Assembly: GCA_036500965.1 (NCBI GenBank)
Contig: DASYBC010000074.1
Location: forward strand, 49,953 to 113,952
Direction: 5' to 3'
DNA from: AP-15 sp036500965
Lineage (GTDB): Bacteria > Pseudomonadota > Alphaproteobacteria > ATCC43930 > CGMCC-115725
DNA: 64,000 bases
The notes beneath the pieces are model-generated. The model did not search any database. It was not told the origin of the DNA and saw nothing but the letters and a program-made list of their open reading frames with translations. This document shows positions 8,099-16,366 of this stretch, piece by piece; within the stretch, counting starts at the first letter, position 1, and each line of letters starts with the position of its first letter. The translations under genes and the position numbers were made by a program.

Positions 8099-8743
8099 AG
8101 CGCCGCCACGAGTGTCGCCGGGTCGGTGCCGGTCGGCGCCATCGCCAGCGAATAGCCGGCAATCGGCGCCACTACACGGTATTGCTGCAGCAATGTCGCG
8201 ATAGATGGGCTCATATCCCTTTGCGCATAACTGACGGTCTCGCCGCCGCCGACCGATCGCGAGACCTCGCCGATCCGCGTGCGCTCGCGGTAGCGCAGCG
8301 CCACCAGCTCGATGCACGCCTGGGCGATTTCGGGAGGGGTCGCCGGGTACCCTGCCGTGTAGGTCACAATCACATTCTGGGCTCGGCGCGTGAAACAATA
8401 GCCGCGGACGGGCCAATTGCGTCGGCGAGAACACATATCCCGCGGCCAACCCGGTGCTCGGCAATGGCGGCGGGGCCGGGGGAATGGCGATGCCGTCGAT
8501 CGTCAGCGACAGCACGGCGGAAACCGGAAAGCAGGCGAATTGCAAGCGCTGGCCGCCGGTTCCGTCACGCACGTCCACATAATCGGATTGGACGACCCGA
8601 CGGTTGAGCCAAGTCTGGATGTACTGGCTTGCCGCCGTGATCAGCCGGGTCAGCAATGCGTCGTCGGTCGGCGGAAAGGCACTCTGGCCGGTCTGCAGCC
8701 ACGCCTTGACATCGGCGAGGTTCGTCAAATCGCCGTAGGCCAT
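8095..8743 (-). pseudogene. Head-tail connector (gp6-like adaptor), frameshifted
   Basis: The N-terminal part (MAYGDLTNLADVKAWLQTGQ, then ALLTRLITAASQYIQTWLNR and GYVFSPTQLA) lies in one frame. The C-terminal part (VRGYCFTRRAQNVIVTYTAG, PPEIAQACIELVALRYRERT) lies in the +1 frame. Removing one C from the CCC run at 8412-8410 joins them as QLAVRGYCF, giving about 215 residues, the normal length for this adaptor family. Start ATG 8743 overlaps the previous TGA (TGATG). It is either a sequencing indel in a C run or a real mutation that would stop particle assembly. Confidence 0.8.
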
Positions 8744-9030
8744 CAGGCGCGTCCCTGCGGCTCTACGCCCGAATCCGCAGCCAATTCCAGCAGCGGCACC
8801 AAGGCGTCCTCAAGCCTCGCCACTTCCTCGTACATCCGCCCGCAGGCGGCGCGCGCCTCTTCCCCGCCGACCGCGGCGATCAGCAGCGATATCAACAAAG
8901 TGCTGACCGCGTCGAAGGCGGCCGGCCAGCCGCAGGCTTGTGCGGCGCTGGTCACCGCCGGATTGATGACCTTGATCGCCTGCCTTACGGTCGCGGCGTA
9001 GACCGGCTTGCTGGTCTCGGACACGCTCAC
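8743..9030 (-). CDS. Small prophage protein of unknown function
   Basis: A 95-residue acidic helical protein (MSVSETSKPVYAATVRQAIK). It has a central hydrophobic segment (FDAVSTLLISLLIAAVGG) and a C-terminal amphipathic helix (GRMYEEVARLEDALVPLLEL). It is coupled at both ends: its ATG overlaps the preceding gene and its TGA overlaps the connector ATG. Position between capsid and connector genes suggests a head role, but I do not recognise the family. Confidence 0.7.
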   Translation of the reverse strand: MSVSETSKPVYAATVRQAIKVINPAVTSAAQACGWPAAFDAVSTLLISLLIAAVGGEEARAACGRMYEEVARLEDALVPLLELAADSGVEPQGRA

Positions 9031-9479
9031 CCCCTCGCCTCACGTAAAGCCGGCTTCGGCATGGCTCCAGGCGCCGGCTTACCTACAGCGGCCGGCTTTG
9101 CCGCCGGTCCAGGGCGATAGGGCAAACCATCCTCCGGCGCCGGCACGAAGCCGTGCGCCATCAGATCGGCCGCAGCCGGCGCCGGAACCAGCACGTCGCC
9201 GTTCTCGTCGCTTGGATATTGGCGCCCGGCATAGCTGCACCCGGCAGCGTCGCCGTGATGCAGCCGCACCAGACCGTCCGGCTTGGCGTCGATGGGCTCG
9301 GGCTGCGCGGTTGCAGCGCCGCTCGTTTTTGGCAAAACAAACCCTCCCTTGCTGATCAGAAAATCGACAGCTTCGGGCGGCACATGCACCAGCCCCTCGG
9401 CATCGACGCGATAGCGCGCCGTGCCGTGATTGGCCTCGTCCTGGCCGAACACGGCACGCAGCGCTATCAGCTCGATCAT
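9027..9479 (-). CDS. Prophage protein of unknown function between capsid and connector
   Basis: A 150-residue protein. The first half (MIELIALRAVFGQDEANHGT, then DAEGLVHVPPEAVDFLISKG) and the middle (YPSDENGDVLVPAPAAADLM) each contain a short GxVxVP strand followed by a helix, so this may be a tandem of two similar units. The tail is Pro/Ala/Lys-rich and probably disordered. It starts five bases after the major capsid stop. It may be a head decoration or head-joining protein, but I cannot name the family. Confidence 0.65.
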   Translation of the reverse strand: MIELIALRAVFGQDEANHGTARYRVDAEGLVHVPPEAVDFLISKGGFVLPKTSGAATAQPEPIDAKPDGLVRLHHGDAAGCSYAGRQYPSDENGDVLVPAPAAADLMAHGFVPAPEDGLPYRPGPAAKPAAVGKPAPGAMPKPALREARG

Positions 9480-9484
9480 CGGGA

Positions 9485-10984
9485 TCAGCCGTTGGCGATG
9501 TTGGTGATCACACCCATCGCAAACGGCGCGTAAACCGCCAGCACCTCTTCGGCATAGACTCCGACCTGGCGCTGTCTTGTGACGATCGGCCAGTCGATTT
9601 GGTAGTAGTCTTGCCGGGTCTTGACCTCAGCGACGTTTGGCACTTCGTTCGACTGGTACTGGATCGGCAGGTTCTCGGCCCAGCCGATGATCGTGCCGGG
9701 CGGGACGCGCGGGTGGATCTTGATCGAGATGCGCAGCCCGCCATAGATCGCGAACGGGTTGTAATAGAATTGCACCACCCCGGATGCGGTCAGCTGGTAC
9801 TCGCCCTCGCTGCCATCGGCCGGCGTGTCGTAGCGCAGCAGCGGCCCCGAGCTGTTCGACAATACCTTCGTGGTAATGTTCTTGAGCTCCTGCGCATTGA
9901 CGTAAAGAACCGTCGGAGACAATTCGAAATTGTTCCACATGGTCTGGAACATCGTGTCGATCTCGACGACCGACCCGCGGCCCGAGGCGGTCAGGGTCGT
10001 GCCGGTGCCGGCGGTGCCGGTGGCCATGATGTTGACATAGGCGTTCGACCCGTTTTTCAGGGCTGTCGTCAACAGGCCGTCATAGGCATAGCTCGGATTG
10101 GCCGAATTGTCGGCCGTGACCACGCTCTGCGACTGGTTCCCGGTGCTGAGGGGCGCCGAAACCGCGAGGCTGTTGAGCGTGGTGATCGCCTGCAACGTCT
10201 CTGTCCCGGTCGCCGCCGAGATGTACCAGGCATAACCAACCGCCCCCTGGATCGGGGTGACGCTGCAGAACAGGCTCTGGCCGAGCGTCACCGCCTGATT
10301 TGCCTCGGCGCTGATGTTGGACGAGCCGCCCGACAGCGTGAAGGTCTTGTTGTCGACGCCGGTGACCAACTTGGTCGTGGCCACCCCATTCGCCACGCTC
10401 GAATTCTGGTAGCCCTCAAGGGTCAGCGCCACGACCTTGACGTAATAGGTGCCGGCCGGCAGCGTCGCCGCGGCGCCGGATGCCGACAAGGTCGGAGTGG
10501 CGGGCGTGCCAAGCTGCAGCGAGGCGTTGCCGGCGAGGATCGCCATCTCCTCCTTCAGCATCATCTTTTGTAAGAGGCGAAAGGTCATCCGCGACTGGAT
10601 GTCCTCGAACTCGCGGCCGGCGGAGATCGCTTCGAAAGTCGCGGCATCCTCCTCGCCGATGGTGACGAACGTCGCTGATTTGCTTGAGGTCGAATACGAC
10701 ATCTGCCCCGAGCGCTGGCCTTCCGGGACCCAGCCCATCGCATCAAAGCCGGAGCCGATGATTGCGTTGACCTGGCGCCAGTTGGTCGCCGTGCCGGTGC
10801 CGCCGCCGACCCGCGGCATGACGTTCCTGATCGGGGTGACGAAGGGATAAAGGTTTTTCGCCGGCGCCTGCAAATCGTAAGCGACGAGGCCGGTCGCGGT
10901 CGAAATCGACTTGGCCAGCACGTCGTTGGGATGCCGGAGCGCACTCTTGCAAAGCTCCAGCGTGTCCTGGGTGACTGAGCTCAT
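9485..10984 (-). CDS. Major capsid protein with an Ig/FnIII-like insertion
   Basis: A 499-residue protein. ATG 10984 has a strong GGGAGGA seven bases upstream. The HK97-like fold is suggested by the N-terminal SSVTQDTLELCKSALRHPND, the helix FEDIQSRMTFRLLQKMMLKE with EEMAILAGNA (about residues 126-154), and a C-terminal half with FYYNPFAIYGGLRISIKIHP. Between about residues 160 and 285 there is a Thr/Ser/Gly-rich beta region with LPAGTYYVKVVALTLEGYQN, which looks like an inserted Ig or FnIII domain exposed on the capsid. A terminator-like hairpin lies just upstream. Confidence 0.85.
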   Translation of the reverse strand: MSSVTQDTLELCKSALRHPNDVLAKSISTATGLVAYDLQAPAKNLYPFVTPIRNVMPRVGGGTGTATNWRQVNAIIGSGFDAMGWVPEGQRSGQMSYSTSSKSATFVTIGEEDAATFEAISAGREFEDIQSRMTFRLLQKMMLKEEMAILAGNASLQLGTPATPTLSASGAAATLPAGTYYVKVVALTLEGYQNSSVANGVATTKLVTGVDNKTFTLSGGSSNISAEANQAVTLGQSLFCSVTPIQGAVGYAWYISAATGTETLQAITTLNSLAVSAPLSTGNQSQSVVTADNSANPSYAYDGLLTTALKNGSNAYVNIMATGTAGTGTTLTASGRGSVVEIDTMFQTMWNNFELSPTVLYVNAQELKNITTKVLSNSSGPLLRYDTPADGSEGEYQLTASGVVQFYYNPFAIYGGLRISIKIHPRVPPGTIIGWAENLPIQYQSNEVPNVAEVKTRQDYYQIDWPIVTRQRQVGVYAEEVLAVYAPFAMGVITNIANG

Positions 10985-11010
10985 CAACAGTTCCTCCCAA
11001 AAGGGGGGCA

Positions 11011-11036
11011 AAGAAAAACCCGCCACAGGGCGGGTT
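11011..11036 (-). terminator. Intrinsic terminator-like hairpin between protease and capsid genes
   Basis: On the minus strand an 8-bp perfect stem, AACCCGCC/GGCGGGTT with a CTGT loop (11036-11017), is followed by a T-rich tract (TTTCTT). It lies after the protease stop at 11060 and just before the capsid SD. It may lower or separate capsid transcription from the genes upstream, or protect the capsid mRNA 5' end after processing. Confidence 0.7.
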
Positions 11037-11059
11037 CGGTGACGGCCGATGGGCCGGAG

Positions 11060-13246
11060 TTATTCGCCGCGCCGGTCCTTGGCAGAGGCGGCGGGGGCGA
11101 GGCCGGGTGGGTGGATCGGGTTGGCGTAGCTCGCCTTGATCAGGGTCAGGGTCTGCTCTTCCTTGCTCATGCGCGAAAAGGCGGCGGCGAGATCGTCGGG
11201 CGATGCTCCGCTGGCGCCGGCCCCCCAATCCTGCTGCTTGGAGACCGCAGCCACGCTTTTGCTGACGGTCAGCGGCGGCAGTGGCGTGCGCGCGATGTCC
11301 TCGACCCGCTTTGACAGCTGGTCGAGGCGCGGCACGATCTCGGACAGGGTCGCGATCAGCGCCGCCTTTTCTGCCCGTTCGCCGGCCAACATCTTGGCCA
11401 GATTGCCCGCCGCGGCCTTGCCGGTCTCGAATTCGGTCCCCTGCCATTCCGCCTCGGGGACGAAACCGGCCGCATCGCATTTGGCGCCGGCAGCGACCAG
11501 GTGGTCATGCGCCTCAGCAAGGCGCTGCAAGGTTTCCTGCGAATGGCGCGCCCCGGCCTTGACCGCGGCGCATAATGCTCCGCCGGTCAGCTTCCCGATG
11601 CAGTCATGCGCGACATCCATCAGCGCCTGATGCCCGGACCCGCGCTTGCCCAGCGCCGCGGCGATCATCTCGAGCACGCCCTCCGAGACGGCCGAAGCAG
11701 AGTTCTGAGACGGGTCAACCGCGGCATTCGCGCTGGGACGGTATTCGCGCGCGGGCGGCCGGACCATCGGCGCCGGGATTTCGGGGTTGCGACCCGTATT
11801 GGCCGTGGTCCCCTCGCTTGGAGCGGCACCCGCCGCCTTTAGCGCGTCGCGCGCCTGGCCGAGCCGGCTCTTTTCGGCAAACAGCAATCCGTCCATTCCA
11901 ATGCATTTATCCACCGCGTGATAGGCGAGGTCGAGCAGCGCCTGGTCCCCGACGCTATGCTTCGACTTGGCGATTAGCCCAGCGGCGAATTTTTGCAGCT
12001 TCGGGCCGCGGACCCGGCACAGATCGGCCACATGGGCGGTCCCCGCCGTGCCGGCCGCCATGGTCAGAACCTCCTCCATGTCCGGGCCACCAGGAGCGCC
12101 GCTGATCTCCGTGTCGTCCAGGATCTCTTCGGTCTCTTCGGCCACCAAAGCATTAAGAAACCCGCACAGCTCGGCGATGATTGCCTGAAGCCGCGCCGGC
12201 TGGGGCGAATCGTCGCCTTCCATCGCCGCTTCGACGGCGAGGCTGTCCTCAAGCCAATCCAGGTCGAGAATGATGCGGGCAACATGGCCGACATCCCACA
12301 GCGCCTTGGTCAGTGCGACCTGCGCCGAGTTCCGTCCGGCCTTGTTTCCCTCGTCGGCCGCGTGCGGCCCGTCGTTGTCGATCTTCTCCTTCCATGCGGC
12401 GACGATGCGCGCTTTGATCTGGTCGAGCTGCGCCGTCGTGTAGCGCTGCGCGTTGCTCGGGCGGTTGATAAAATTCCACGCGGCCCGGATGTGTCTTTCG
12501 GTATCGATCGGGTAGCGCTTCTTGCCGTCTGCCTGATAGCCCGGATCGGCATAGTCGACCGCGCCGTAAGCGGCGTCTCCCCCAGTCGTGCTCTGAGCCT
12601 TTTCGAGCACCCCTTCAGCGGTTGCAATGGCGCTTCGCGCCGCGGCAATTAGCTCCGCCCCAGACCCCTTGCTGTCGCTCGACCGGGCGAAACCGGCGAA
12701 TGGCGCTTGCTGGTCCTGACATTTCAGCGCATCGGCCTTGGCCAGGTGGCGGTGCTCGGGCACGCCGCAGGCCCAGACTTGCATCGGCGGATTTTTGAAC
12801 CGGGTCTCTGGCATCAGCGATGCTCCTGCGGCTTTCCAATAGTCGAACACCGCCTCGGGATTGGCCGGGCGATCGACCAGCGAAATTTCGTTGAGGACCA
12901 GGCCGGTGATCGTCTTGAAGTCGGCCGGATCGCGCTGGGTCACGAGGCCGCCGATCGAGTAGCCTTTGTAGACGCCCTCGATCACCTTCTGCCAAGCCTG
13001 GTCATCGACGATCCGAGCACCGACATAAAGGCCCTTGTCATCGACCGCAGCCTCCCTGGCGACGCCAACCGCTGAGAGCTGGTGCATCTCGCGGATATTG
13101 GCAAACCGCATATAGTCGCCGAGCGCCGCGATCAGCGCTTCTCGCCTTACGACCTCACCCTGGTCATCGCGCGCTTCAGTCGAGGCATATCCCCACACCT
13201 CGCGCCTATCCGCATCGACCTTCGCGATCGGCAGGTAGATTTTCAT
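11060..13246 (-). CDS. XkdF-like prohead protease / scaffold fusion with helical repeats
   Basis: A 728-residue protein starting MKIYLPIAKVDADRREVWGY. Residues 1-135 match the XkdF-type putative protease domain (KVIEGVYKGYSIGGLVTQRD, then LNEISLVDRPANPEAVFDYW). Residues about 240-290 resemble the DUF6582-like module often joined to it (KKRYPIDTERHIRAAWNFIN). The rest is helical, with two similar units at about 421-473 (DQALLDLAYHAVDKCIG) and 529-588 (HQALMDVAHDCIGKL). The last 150 residues look like a scaffold coiled coil. It probably processes and guides prohead assembly. ATG 13300 would add unlikely residues. Confidence 0.78.
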   Translation of the reverse strand: MKIYLPIAKVDADRREVWGYASTEARDDQGEVVRREALIAALGDYMRFANIREMHQLSAVGVAREAAVDDKGLYVGARIVDDQAWQKVIEGVYKGYSIGGLVTQRDPADFKTITGLVLNEISLVDRPANPEAVFDYWKAAGASLMPETRFKNPPMQVWACGVPEHRHLAKADALKCQDQQAPFAGFARSSDSKGSGAELIAAARSAIATAEGVLEKAQSTTGGDAAYGAVDYADPGYQADGKKRYPIDTERHIRAAWNFINRPSNAQRYTTAQLDQIKARIVAAWKEKIDNDGPHAADEGNKAGRNSAQVALTKALWDVGHVARIILDLDWLEDSLAVEAAMEGDDSPQPARLQAIIAELCGFLNALVAEETEEILDDTEISGAPGGPDMEEVLTMAAGTAGTAHVADLCRVRGPKLQKFAAGLIAKSKHSVGDQALLDLAYHAVDKCIGMDGLLFAEKSRLGQARDALKAAGAAPSEGTTANTGRNPEIPAPMVRPPAREYRPSANAAVDPSQNSASAVSEGVLEMIAAALGKRGSGHQALMDVAHDCIGKLTGGALCAAVKAGARHSQETLQRLAEAHDHLVAAGAKCDAAGFVPEAEWQGTEFETGKAAAGNLAKMLAGERAEKAALIATLSEIVPRLDQLSKRVEDIARTPLPPLTVSKSVAAVSKQQDWGAGASGASPDDLAAAFSRMSKEEQTLTLIKASYANPIHPPGLAPAASAKDRRGE

Positions 13247-13360
13247 GATGCGATTTCTAGCCTTTGGTTTCGCGAGGCGGCAGCGGCCGTCAGCCGCCAC
13301 CGCCGCGCTTCTGGTATTGGAGCCTGGGCCATCGTGTCCCGGCCCAGTTGTCCGAGGTGC

Positions 13361-13738
13361 TCAGGGGCCGGGCGGCGCGCACAGCACCGTCGAGTTGAGC
13401 TTCAGCACCCGGCCGTCGCTGAGATTGGCGGTTGCCTCGAGGACATAGGTGCCGCCAATGGCCGAGGCCGGCATGCCGCCGACCGTAGCCACAGAGAAGA
13501 ATCCCACCATGGTCTGCAGTGAGCCGTCGAGCGGTGAGCGCAGCTGGATCTGGGTCTGTGCCGATGCCGACAGAATTCGTGCTTGCGGTGTCGCATCTGT
13601 TGCCGTCTGGTACGGTGCCAGCGCGCAAGTCCAGCTCGTCGACAGGATCGTCGTGGCGCCCATATCAGCAGTGAAGTCGAAAGCGAAATTGTCGATTTCG
13701 TTCGGTTCTATTGGATCGAAGGCGGCGGGCAGGCGCAT
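13361..13738 (-). CDS. Prophage beta-rich structural protein, unknown
   Basis: A 125-residue protein from ATG 13738 (MRLPAAFDPIEPNEIDNFAF). It is rich in Thr/Ser strands (DFTADMGATTILSTSWTCAL, then AIGGTYVLEATANLSDGRVL), as in small Ig-like phage accessory proteins. It lies one base after the 230-residue repeat protein, in line with the structural operon. There is no signal peptide. The function is not known to me. Confidence 0.65.
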   Translation of the reverse strand: MRLPAAFDPIEPNEIDNFAFDFTADMGATTILSTSWTCALAPYQTATDATPQARILSASAQTQIQLRSPLDGSLQTMVGFFSVATVGGMPASAIGGTYVLEATANLSDGRVLKLNSTVLCAPPGP

Positions 13739-13739
13739 C

Positions 13740-14432
13740 TCAATTTCTCCTGACCAGGCGAACTCGGCCCGGCGTCTCGAGCAACCGGGTCCGACCAGGG
13801 CCTGATTCCAGCGACAGCAACGACGCAGGCGGCGCTCCTCGCCCTTCCAGTGGCAGCATCGCATCAGCGAGAATCGTTGCTCCGGTCCCCAGCCACTCGG
13901 TCAAGCCGCGCTCGTCGCGCACAAGCGCAGCAAGCGCTTCCGCCATCAATGCCGCAGCGCCGGAAGCTGTCGTCAGCCATTCGGCGGAGGCTTCAGTCGC
14001 AAGCAACAACAAAGCGACGGTCTCGGCGGGGGCGCTCAGCTCCCCGCACTCAGTCGCGAGCCCTTCGAGCGGCACTAGCGCATCGGCAGCGAGGTCAACG
14101 GCGCCGGACCATTCGACCGCGGCCGGCGTATCCCCATGCAGCTGTGCCGAGCCCTCGACCGCGATTACGCGATCCGAGCGCACCGCGGCCCCGGCTTCGA
14201 TCGGCAGCACCCCGGCGCCAGCCGCACCGGCCAACGCTGGCGTAAGCGATTCGAACGGTGCCGACCCGTCGCTTGATGCTCGCCCGGTACTCTCGACGGC
14301 GACCGCCTGGTCGCGGGCTTGCGTCGCGAGGATGGCGGAGGCGAGGCCGATATCGGTTGAGACTATCGTGGTCCCCGGAGGCACCGAGAACAACCGCAAT
14401 CGGTTTGGAAGCGCCCGATACAGCGCGGCCAT
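13740..14432 (-). CDS. Prophage repeat protein (degenerate VEW/PLEG units)
   Basis: A 230-residue acidic, Ala/Leu-rich protein. After an N-terminal strand region (MAALYRALPNRLRLFSVPPG) it carries several degenerate units of about 30 residues. Each has a V/PxEW or PxEG turn followed by Ala/Leu-rich residues: VLPIEAGAAV, AVEWSGAVDLAADALVPLEG, SAEWLTTASGAAALMAEALA, LTEWLGTGATILADAMLPLE. The C-terminus is basic (GRVRLVRRN). The pattern suggests a solenoid or fibrous structural protein. I do not recognise a named family. Confidence 0.65.
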   Translation of the reverse strand: MAALYRALPNRLRLFSVPPGTTIVSTDIGLASAILATQARDQAVAVESTGRASSDGSAPFESLTPALAGAAGAGVLPIEAGAAVRSDRVIAVEGSAQLHGDTPAAVEWSGAVDLAADALVPLEGLATECGELSAPAETVALLLLATEASAEWLTTASGAAALMAEALAALVRDERGLTEWLGTGATILADAMLPLEGRGAPPASLLSLESGPGRTRLLETPGRVRLVRRN

Positions 14433-14435
14433 GGC

Positions 14436-15124
14436 TCACCCGTTCCCGGTGTAGATGTCCCAGATTTCCGCAGGCGCCAGCGCGCGGTCGTAGATGCGCG
14501 TCTCGCTGAGGGAGCCGGTCAACGCCCCGTCGCCAAGGGTATTGTTGCCAAGCCGCACCCCAAGGCCAACGCCGGAGCCTAATATCAGGGCGGAAGAGGT
14601 GCTGGCCTCTAATATAAGAGGCCATTGACGTAAATCTTGACCGTCGCGCCGTCAAAGGTGCCGCATAAATGCTGCCACACGTTGGCGGAAATACCCGCAC
14701 CTGCTGCATCAGCTGTAGTCGTCCCGTTTGATACAAAAAAGTAGGGCACGCCGGAGGCAAAGAGCAGATCAAACTGATCGTTGCCATTGCCTCCGCTGTA
14801 CCAGACCGTCACCAGATCCCCGCGGGTCAGCGAGGCAGGTGCCACCCACGCGCACGCGCTCACTTTTCCGGTCCTGACCGGGCTGTTGCCGGCCACAGCT
14901 GCGATGTATTCGGAACCGTTCAAGGAGATCGTGCTGAACGGCGGCACGACCGAGCCGGTCGCCAATGTTCCGTACCAAGTGCCCGGATTGGTGCCATCGT
15001 TGCCTTGCCCCGACACATCGTGCAGCGCCGGCCCGGCGCCCTCAAAGAACGGCCAGCAGGCCACGAGCCCCTTGGCCGTGGTCTTCCACGGGGCGATCCG
15101 CGGCATTTTCGGGAGTGCCGGCAT
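14436..15124 (-). pseudogene. LamG/concanavalin-like prophage protein, frameshifted
   Basis: The first frame (ATG 15124, overlapping the previous TGA) encodes a LamG-like jelly-roll: GLVACWPFFEGAGPALHDVS, then AWVAPASLTRGDLVTVWYSG and ANVWQHLCGTFDGATVKIYV. It stops at 14609 after NGLLY. The -1 frame continues to 14436 with the expected end of the domain (LILGSGVGLGVRLGNNTLGD, then SETRIYDRALAPAEIWDIYT). One base is missing at about 14609-14620, inside a hairpin GGCCTCT-TATATT-AGAGGCC. Such domains usually bind carbohydrate and decorate virions. Confidence 0.78.
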
Positions 15125-15627
15125 CAGGCGTTGGTGTACTGGATCGGCGTGTATTTGAGCGCTGCGGCGCCCAGGGTCACGCCGAGATCGTGGACGATAA
15201 ACACGCCCCAATGGTCAGGCATCGTGCCGCCGAAGGCCTGCGCCACCGAAACCGGGCCGATCTCATAGGCGCGCGCCGTCGTATCGGTCTGGCCGATCAG
15301 CGCCCCCCGGCTTAAGAGCTGCTTCGTCCCGGTCGTCGCCAGCGAGAGGTTGGCGTCGCCGCCCGAGGATGCGCCGCCGGAAAAACTCGTCCCGCCATCC
15401 CACGAGCCGAACAGCCACACCTCGATAAAGGTGCCGGCGGTCGGGGCCGAGCCGGGGGCCGAGATCGTGCCGCCGACGACCGAGTCCACCGCCAGGTCGG
15501 AGGTGTTGTTGACGATGCTCGACTGCCGCCCGGCCAATAGGTTCGCGTCGCTGGCCAGCGAGCTCGTGGTGATCGTGATCGCGGTCGGGGTGCCGTAAGA
15601 CGGCTTTAGGGTGGTCATATCCGCCAC
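15124..15627 (-). CDS. Prophage structural protein, unknown
   Basis: A 167-residue protein from GTG 15627, or from ATG 15618 (MTTLKPSYGTPTAITITTSS). It is beta-rich with no signal peptide: AGTFIEVWLFGSWDGGTSFS, then AQAFGGTMPDHWGVFIVHDL. It is coupled by TGATG to the LamG gene. Similar Thr/Ser-rich proteins lie beside LamG genes in alphaproteobacterial prophages, so a decoration or fibre role is possible, but the family is not known to me. Confidence 0.65.
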   Translation of the reverse strand: MADMTTLKPSYGTPTAITITTSSLASDANLLAGRQSSIVNNTSDLAVDSVVGGTISAPGSAPTAGTFIEVWLFGSWDGGTSFSGGASSGGDANLSLATTGTKQLLSRGALIGQTDTTARAYEIGPVSVAQAFGGTMPDHWGVFIVHDLGVTLGAAALKYTPIQYTNA

Positions 15628-15780
15628 CCCGCCTCACATAAGACCATAGACATGTTTAACACCCTGCGATCGGATATTGTCGGGACTCGGCGATTTTAAT
15701 TCCGTCTAACGCGGCATAAACCCTCGGGTGCCTCTCTTGACTACCCATCGACCGTCCGGCTGCGAGCTGGAGCCAGCTTG

Positions 15781-16143
15781 CTACTGCTGCGACGCCGTGA
15801 TGGTGAAGGCTTCGGTCTCGCCGCAATGGGCGGAGGCGATACCATTGGCGCCAATCACGACATTCGAACCGCTGATCGCGAAATCGGTCGCGCTTGAATT
15901 GAGCGGTGCCAGAGCGAACGTGACCGGGTTGCCGTCGCCGCCGGAAATCGAGAGCTGCGATACGACAGTTCCAGCCGGCGCCTGGCAAGCTTCGTTGGCG
16001 CTGGACGGGTTGATGACCATCGTCAGCGCCGGTGGCGCTATCACGATGGTAAGGGTGCCGGAGACTGTAGCCGCCTGTGCCGAGGCAACGGCCGCAACCC
16101 CGAGAGCTGAGCCGACGATGAAAGAGCGAATTAGAGAATGCAT
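15781..16143 (-). CDS. Small exported Ig-like protein in the prophage
   Basis: A 120-residue protein with a clear Sec signal peptide: MHSLIRSFIVGSALGVAAVA, cleaved near AQAA. The mature part is a beta-sandwich-like sequence (TVSGTLTIVIAPPALTMVIN) with two Cys (CQAPAGTVVSQLSISG and ASAHCGETEAFTIT) that could pair in the periplasm. A strong AGGGAGGT lies 6-13 bases before the ATG. It is one of six prophage proteins here with export signals. It could be a periplasmic or surface-acting accessory factor. Confidence 0.7.
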   Translation of the reverse strand: MHSLIRSFIVGSALGVAAVASAQAATVSGTLTIVIAPPALTMVINPSSANEACQAPAGTVVSQLSISGGDGNPVTFALAPLNSSATDFAISGSNVVIGANGIASAHCGETEAFTITASQQ

Positions 16144-16185
16144 GTTGACACCTCCCTTGCTGCGAGGATTTGGGTTTTCGGCAAG

Positions 16186-16350
16186 TCAAGCTATGGCGGT
16201 CGCCAGGTCGTCGATCCGCCGCGCGCAATGCTCGAGCGCATCGACGATTTCAGCCCACTGGCGTTCCGGCATTTTGCGAGAGAGCATGCTGGCGAGGCGT
16301 CGAATCTCTGAGGCGACCTGCAGCGGCGAGCTGAGGTTTGCGTCGTTCAT
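16186..16350 (-). CDS. 54-residue helical prophage protein, unknown
   Basis: ATG 16350 gives MNDANLSSPLQVASEIRRLA, then SMLSRKMPERQWAEIVDALE and HCARRIDDLATAIA: an all-helical small protein with regular heptads. It begins just after the DUF1906 stop at 16367. An upstream ATG at 16398 would overlap that gene with unlikely sequence. Function unknown. Confidence 0.55.
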   Translation of the reverse strand: MNDANLSSPLQVASEIRRLASMLSRKMPERQWAEIVDALEHCARRIDDLATAIA

Positions 16351-16366
16351 TGCCTTCCCATCCCGT

